A DNA stretch of 64,000 nucleotides from Candidatus Kapaibacterium sp. (GTDB taxonomy: Bacteria > Bacteroidota > Ignavibacteria > Kapaibacteriales > UBA2268): assembly GCA_026418625.1 (NCBI GenBank), contig JAOABA010000056.1, positions 62,001 through 126,000 on the forward strand. Direction: 5' to 3'. How positions within the stretch are numbered: the stretch's first letter is position 1; every line of letters begins with the position of its first letter. The notes beneath the pieces are model-generated. The model was not told the DNA's origin. It made no database searches and was given only the letters and a program-made list of their open reading frames with translations. Position numbers and translations under genes: made by a program. Positions 61,706-64,000 of the stretch are shown here, piece after piece.

Positions 61706-63616
61706 CTATTTTATTTCAATACTATAAGGCAGTGCAATCATCACCTGCTCATTTTTTGCAATTGAGAATAAATTGAAAAAGTAAGCAACTTGTTTTTTCA
61801 TAAAATCAGGCAATGATTGATAGAATTGATTGGTAAAGCTTTTTTCAACTCCAAAAAGCTTCTGAATTAGTGAACTTCTGATGATGGACTCATCATTATC
61901 TTCTGTTCCCATCAAACTCTTAATAAGTTTTTCGAAACTGTCAGTTGGTCTTGGATATTCCTTTATTTTAACAAGCTCATTTTCGGGAACACCAAGTCTT
62001 CTTTTTGCTATGTTGATAGCTGTTCTAATTCCTCCAAGAGTATCAACGAGGCCGATTTTATAAGCATCTTCACCAGTCCAAACACGACCTTTGGCAATAG
62101 CCCTTACTTGATCGAATGTTTTATTTCTTCCTGATGATACTTTGTTAATAAATCTATGGTAAATCCCTTCCACTCTTTGATGAAACTTTTCTCTTTGTTC
62201 TTTGCTGAATGGATAAAGAACGTTTAAATCTTGTGCTGAAGGGCTTGTGTTGATTGAATCGAGAGTGATATCAAGCTTTTTCAACATATCACTGACAATC
62301 GGAATAGCCGAAATAACACCTATAGAACCAGTGATAGTCATAGGATGAGCTATAATTGTATCGCAGGGGACAGAAATATAATATCCACCTGATGCAGCCA
62401 CATCACTCATTGAAGCATAAACAGGTTTTTCTTTCTTTGTATCAATGATCTCCTGCCAAATAGCATCAGAAGCAATAACAGATCCACCGGGACTGTCAAT
62501 TCTTAATATTATCGCTTTAACTTTTTTATCTTCTCTTGCCTTTCTTAAATTCTTGACAAACTCCTTAGGTGTAATCACATTTTCGTTATCAAAGGGTGAA
62601 TTAGAAGATTCTGGCATAATAGCACCGGAACCATAAATAATTGCAATAGTAGGAGCATCTTCTTTAACTTTTGTCAATTTTTCAGGAAGATCTGACCATA
62701 GATAATTACTTGTTGAGACCAGCCTTAATTTCTTAGATTTTTCATCCTTAACGTCTGCAAAAGCAAGGTCTCTTACTTTGTCGCGAACTTGTTGCTCGGT
62801 GGCAAATTCGTCAATCAAGCCGAGAGCTTTCATTGAATCAGCTGTGAAAACTCCTCTAGCAAGTAAATTTTCTACTGTTTGCTTGTCAAGTTTCCTATAT
62901 TTGGCTACGGATTCGACAAACTGTTTGTGTCTTTGATTTAAAATAACTCTAAGCTGAAGTTTCGATGAGTCGCTGAATGAAGTTCTGTTCAATGATTCAC
63001 CGGCAGACTTGAAATCCTCGAAATGATCGACAAAAAATTCAATACCAAGTTTTGCAAATAATCCTTTGAGGAAAAGTTGAGTAATAGCAAAACCATTCAT
63101 TTCGGCAAAACCATCTTCGGGCATAAAAATCTTATCTGCAGGAAGAAGCCTCATATAATGATTTTCTGTTCCCGCTTCGAAATAAGCATAAATAAATTTA
63201 CCAGATTGTTTAAAATCATCCAAGGCTTCCATTAATTCCATTGTTTTGGCATAACCCAAATCAATAGGGGTTGCTTTAAAATAAATACCTTTAATTCTAT
63301 CGTCTTGCTTTGCTATTCTGATGGCTCTCAATATATCGTGGAAAGATTCCCCTTTCGACATAGTAAATAATGTTGCAAAGGGATCTGTTTTGCCCACTTC
63401 TTCAATTTCTGATTTGAAATTTAGATAAAGAACAGTATTTGATTTTACTTCAACTGGCTCTTTTGCAAAAAATGAATCTATTGATGATAGAAATGAATAT
63501 ATTAGAATAATAAATCCGAGAAATATAACTCCGATGATTAGAACAGGTATCCACCATCGAGATCTTCGCCTCGAATAATATGGCTCAGGAGTCAAAGGTG
63601 TTTGAGTATTTGTCAT
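61706..63616 (-). CDS. sppA: Signal peptide peptidase SppA (67K type)
   Basis: ILRIDSPGGSVIASDAIWQEI; SMSDVAASGGYYISVPCDTIIAHPMTITGSIGVI. Confidence 0.93.
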   Translation of the reverse strand: MTNTQTPLTPEPYYSRRRSRWWIPVLIIGVIFLGFIILIYSFLSSIDSFFAKEPVEVKSNTVLYLNFKSEIEEVGKTDPFATLFTMSKGESFHDILRAIRIAKQDDRIKGIYFKATPIDLGYAKTMELMEALDDFKQSGKFIYAYFEAGTENHYMRLLPADKIFMPEDGFAEMNGFAITQLFLKGLFAKLGIEFFVDHFEDFKSAGESLNRTSFSDSSKLQLRVILNQRHKQFVESVAKYRKLDKQTVENLLARGVFTADSMKALGLIDEFATEQQVRDKVRDLAFADVKDEKSKKLRLVSTSNYLWSDLPEKLTKVKEDAPTIAIIYGSGAIMPESSNSPFDNENVITPKEFVKNLRKAREDKKVKAIILRIDSPGGSVIASDAIWQEIIDTKKEKPVYASMSDVAASGGYYISVPCDTIIAHPMTITGSIGVISAIPIVSDMLKKLDITLDSINTSPSAQDLNVLYPFSKEQREKFHQRVEGIYHRFINKVSSGRNKTFDQVRAIAKGRVWTGEDAYKIGLVDTLGGIRTAINIAKRRLGVPENELVKIKEYPRPTDSFEKLIKSLMGTEDNDESIIRSSLIQKLFGVEKSFTNQFYQSLPDFMKKQVAYFFNLFSIAKNEQVMIALPYSIEIK

Positions 63617-63668
63617 AAATTCTCCCTCAAAAAATAAAAACTAATAAATTAAATACGAAGGAATTCTT

Positions 63669-64000
63669 CTAATGTTTCAATCTATTGTAAATTGAAAAAT
63701 TTAACCAGTGGGAATTGTTTATTTTCTTATTTTTCTCAAAAATTACGAAAAAAACGATTGCTGTTACAACTCCTATAATGGAACCAGCCCAAACATCAAT
63801 AAGAAAATGCTGCAATAAGTAAATTCTTGATATGCAAACAAAGAAAGCAATTAGGAAAAAAAATAAGGACATTAAATTATTCTTTGTTACCAGTGATAAG
63901 GTTAAAAATAAAGCAAAAGCTGTTGCTGAATGACCTGAGGGAAAACTATTATGATAGTAGATGTCAATTCCCTGAACTATATGCAAATTCTCAAAATTCA
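63669..64000 (-). CDS. PAP2 superfamily phosphatase (5' end beyond window)
   Basis: NSFPSGHSATAFALFLTLS...CISRIYLLQHFLIDVWAGSIIG (C2 and C3 PAP2 motifs); frame stays open to the window edge. Confidence 0.85.
   Translation of the reverse strand, partial: NFENLHIVQGIDIYYHNSFPSGHSATAFALFLTLSLVTKNNLMSLFFFLIAFFVCISRIYLLQHFLIDVWAGSIIGVVTAIVFFVIFEKNKKINNSHWLNFSIYNRLKH

Noticed and set aside
1-64000. CRISPR array, prophage or rRNA operon
   Set aside because: No regularly spaced direct repeats, phage structural or integrase genes, or rRNA sequence were seen on reading the window.

Overview
AT-rich bacterial chromosome window. Gene content (T9SS type A sorting domains, lectin, FN3 and SBBP surface proteins, SecA with a SEC-C tail) suggests the Bacteroidota/Chlorobiota side (Ignavibacteria/Kapabacteria-like); this placement is inference. 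Most of the window is ordinary chromosomal coding sequence: ftsL/ftsI, paaZ/paaY, acs, pgi, comM/yifB, ugd, secA, aconitase, mtaB, msrA, sppA, tRNA-Phe and others. Points that merit a second look: (1) a STAND/NACHT-like NTPase (37.0-39.6 kb) beside an intracellular-type LRR protein and an IS630 HTH remnant, a possible split NLR-like module; (2) a modular dispersed repeat in four intergenic places (10.2, 12.0, 47.4, 51.2 kb), one copy of which carries an untranslated but well preserved T9SS C-terminal sorting domain ending in KIE-stop; (3) a large surface protein gene interrupted by one in-frame TGA (23122-23124); (4) a GH2-like protein that appears to lack the catalytic nucleophile and is fused to a multi-TM domain; (5) a TSUP transporter gene inside an ftsL-ftsI mini-operon; (6) a metal ABC operon without a permease, ending at a repeat; (7) a small Cys-rich protein with its own strong terminator; (8) a remnant of a nucleotidyltransferase-like toxin next to an intact small partner ORF. 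No CRISPR array, rRNA or prophage was seen. All family calls come from reading motifs; no database search was run.
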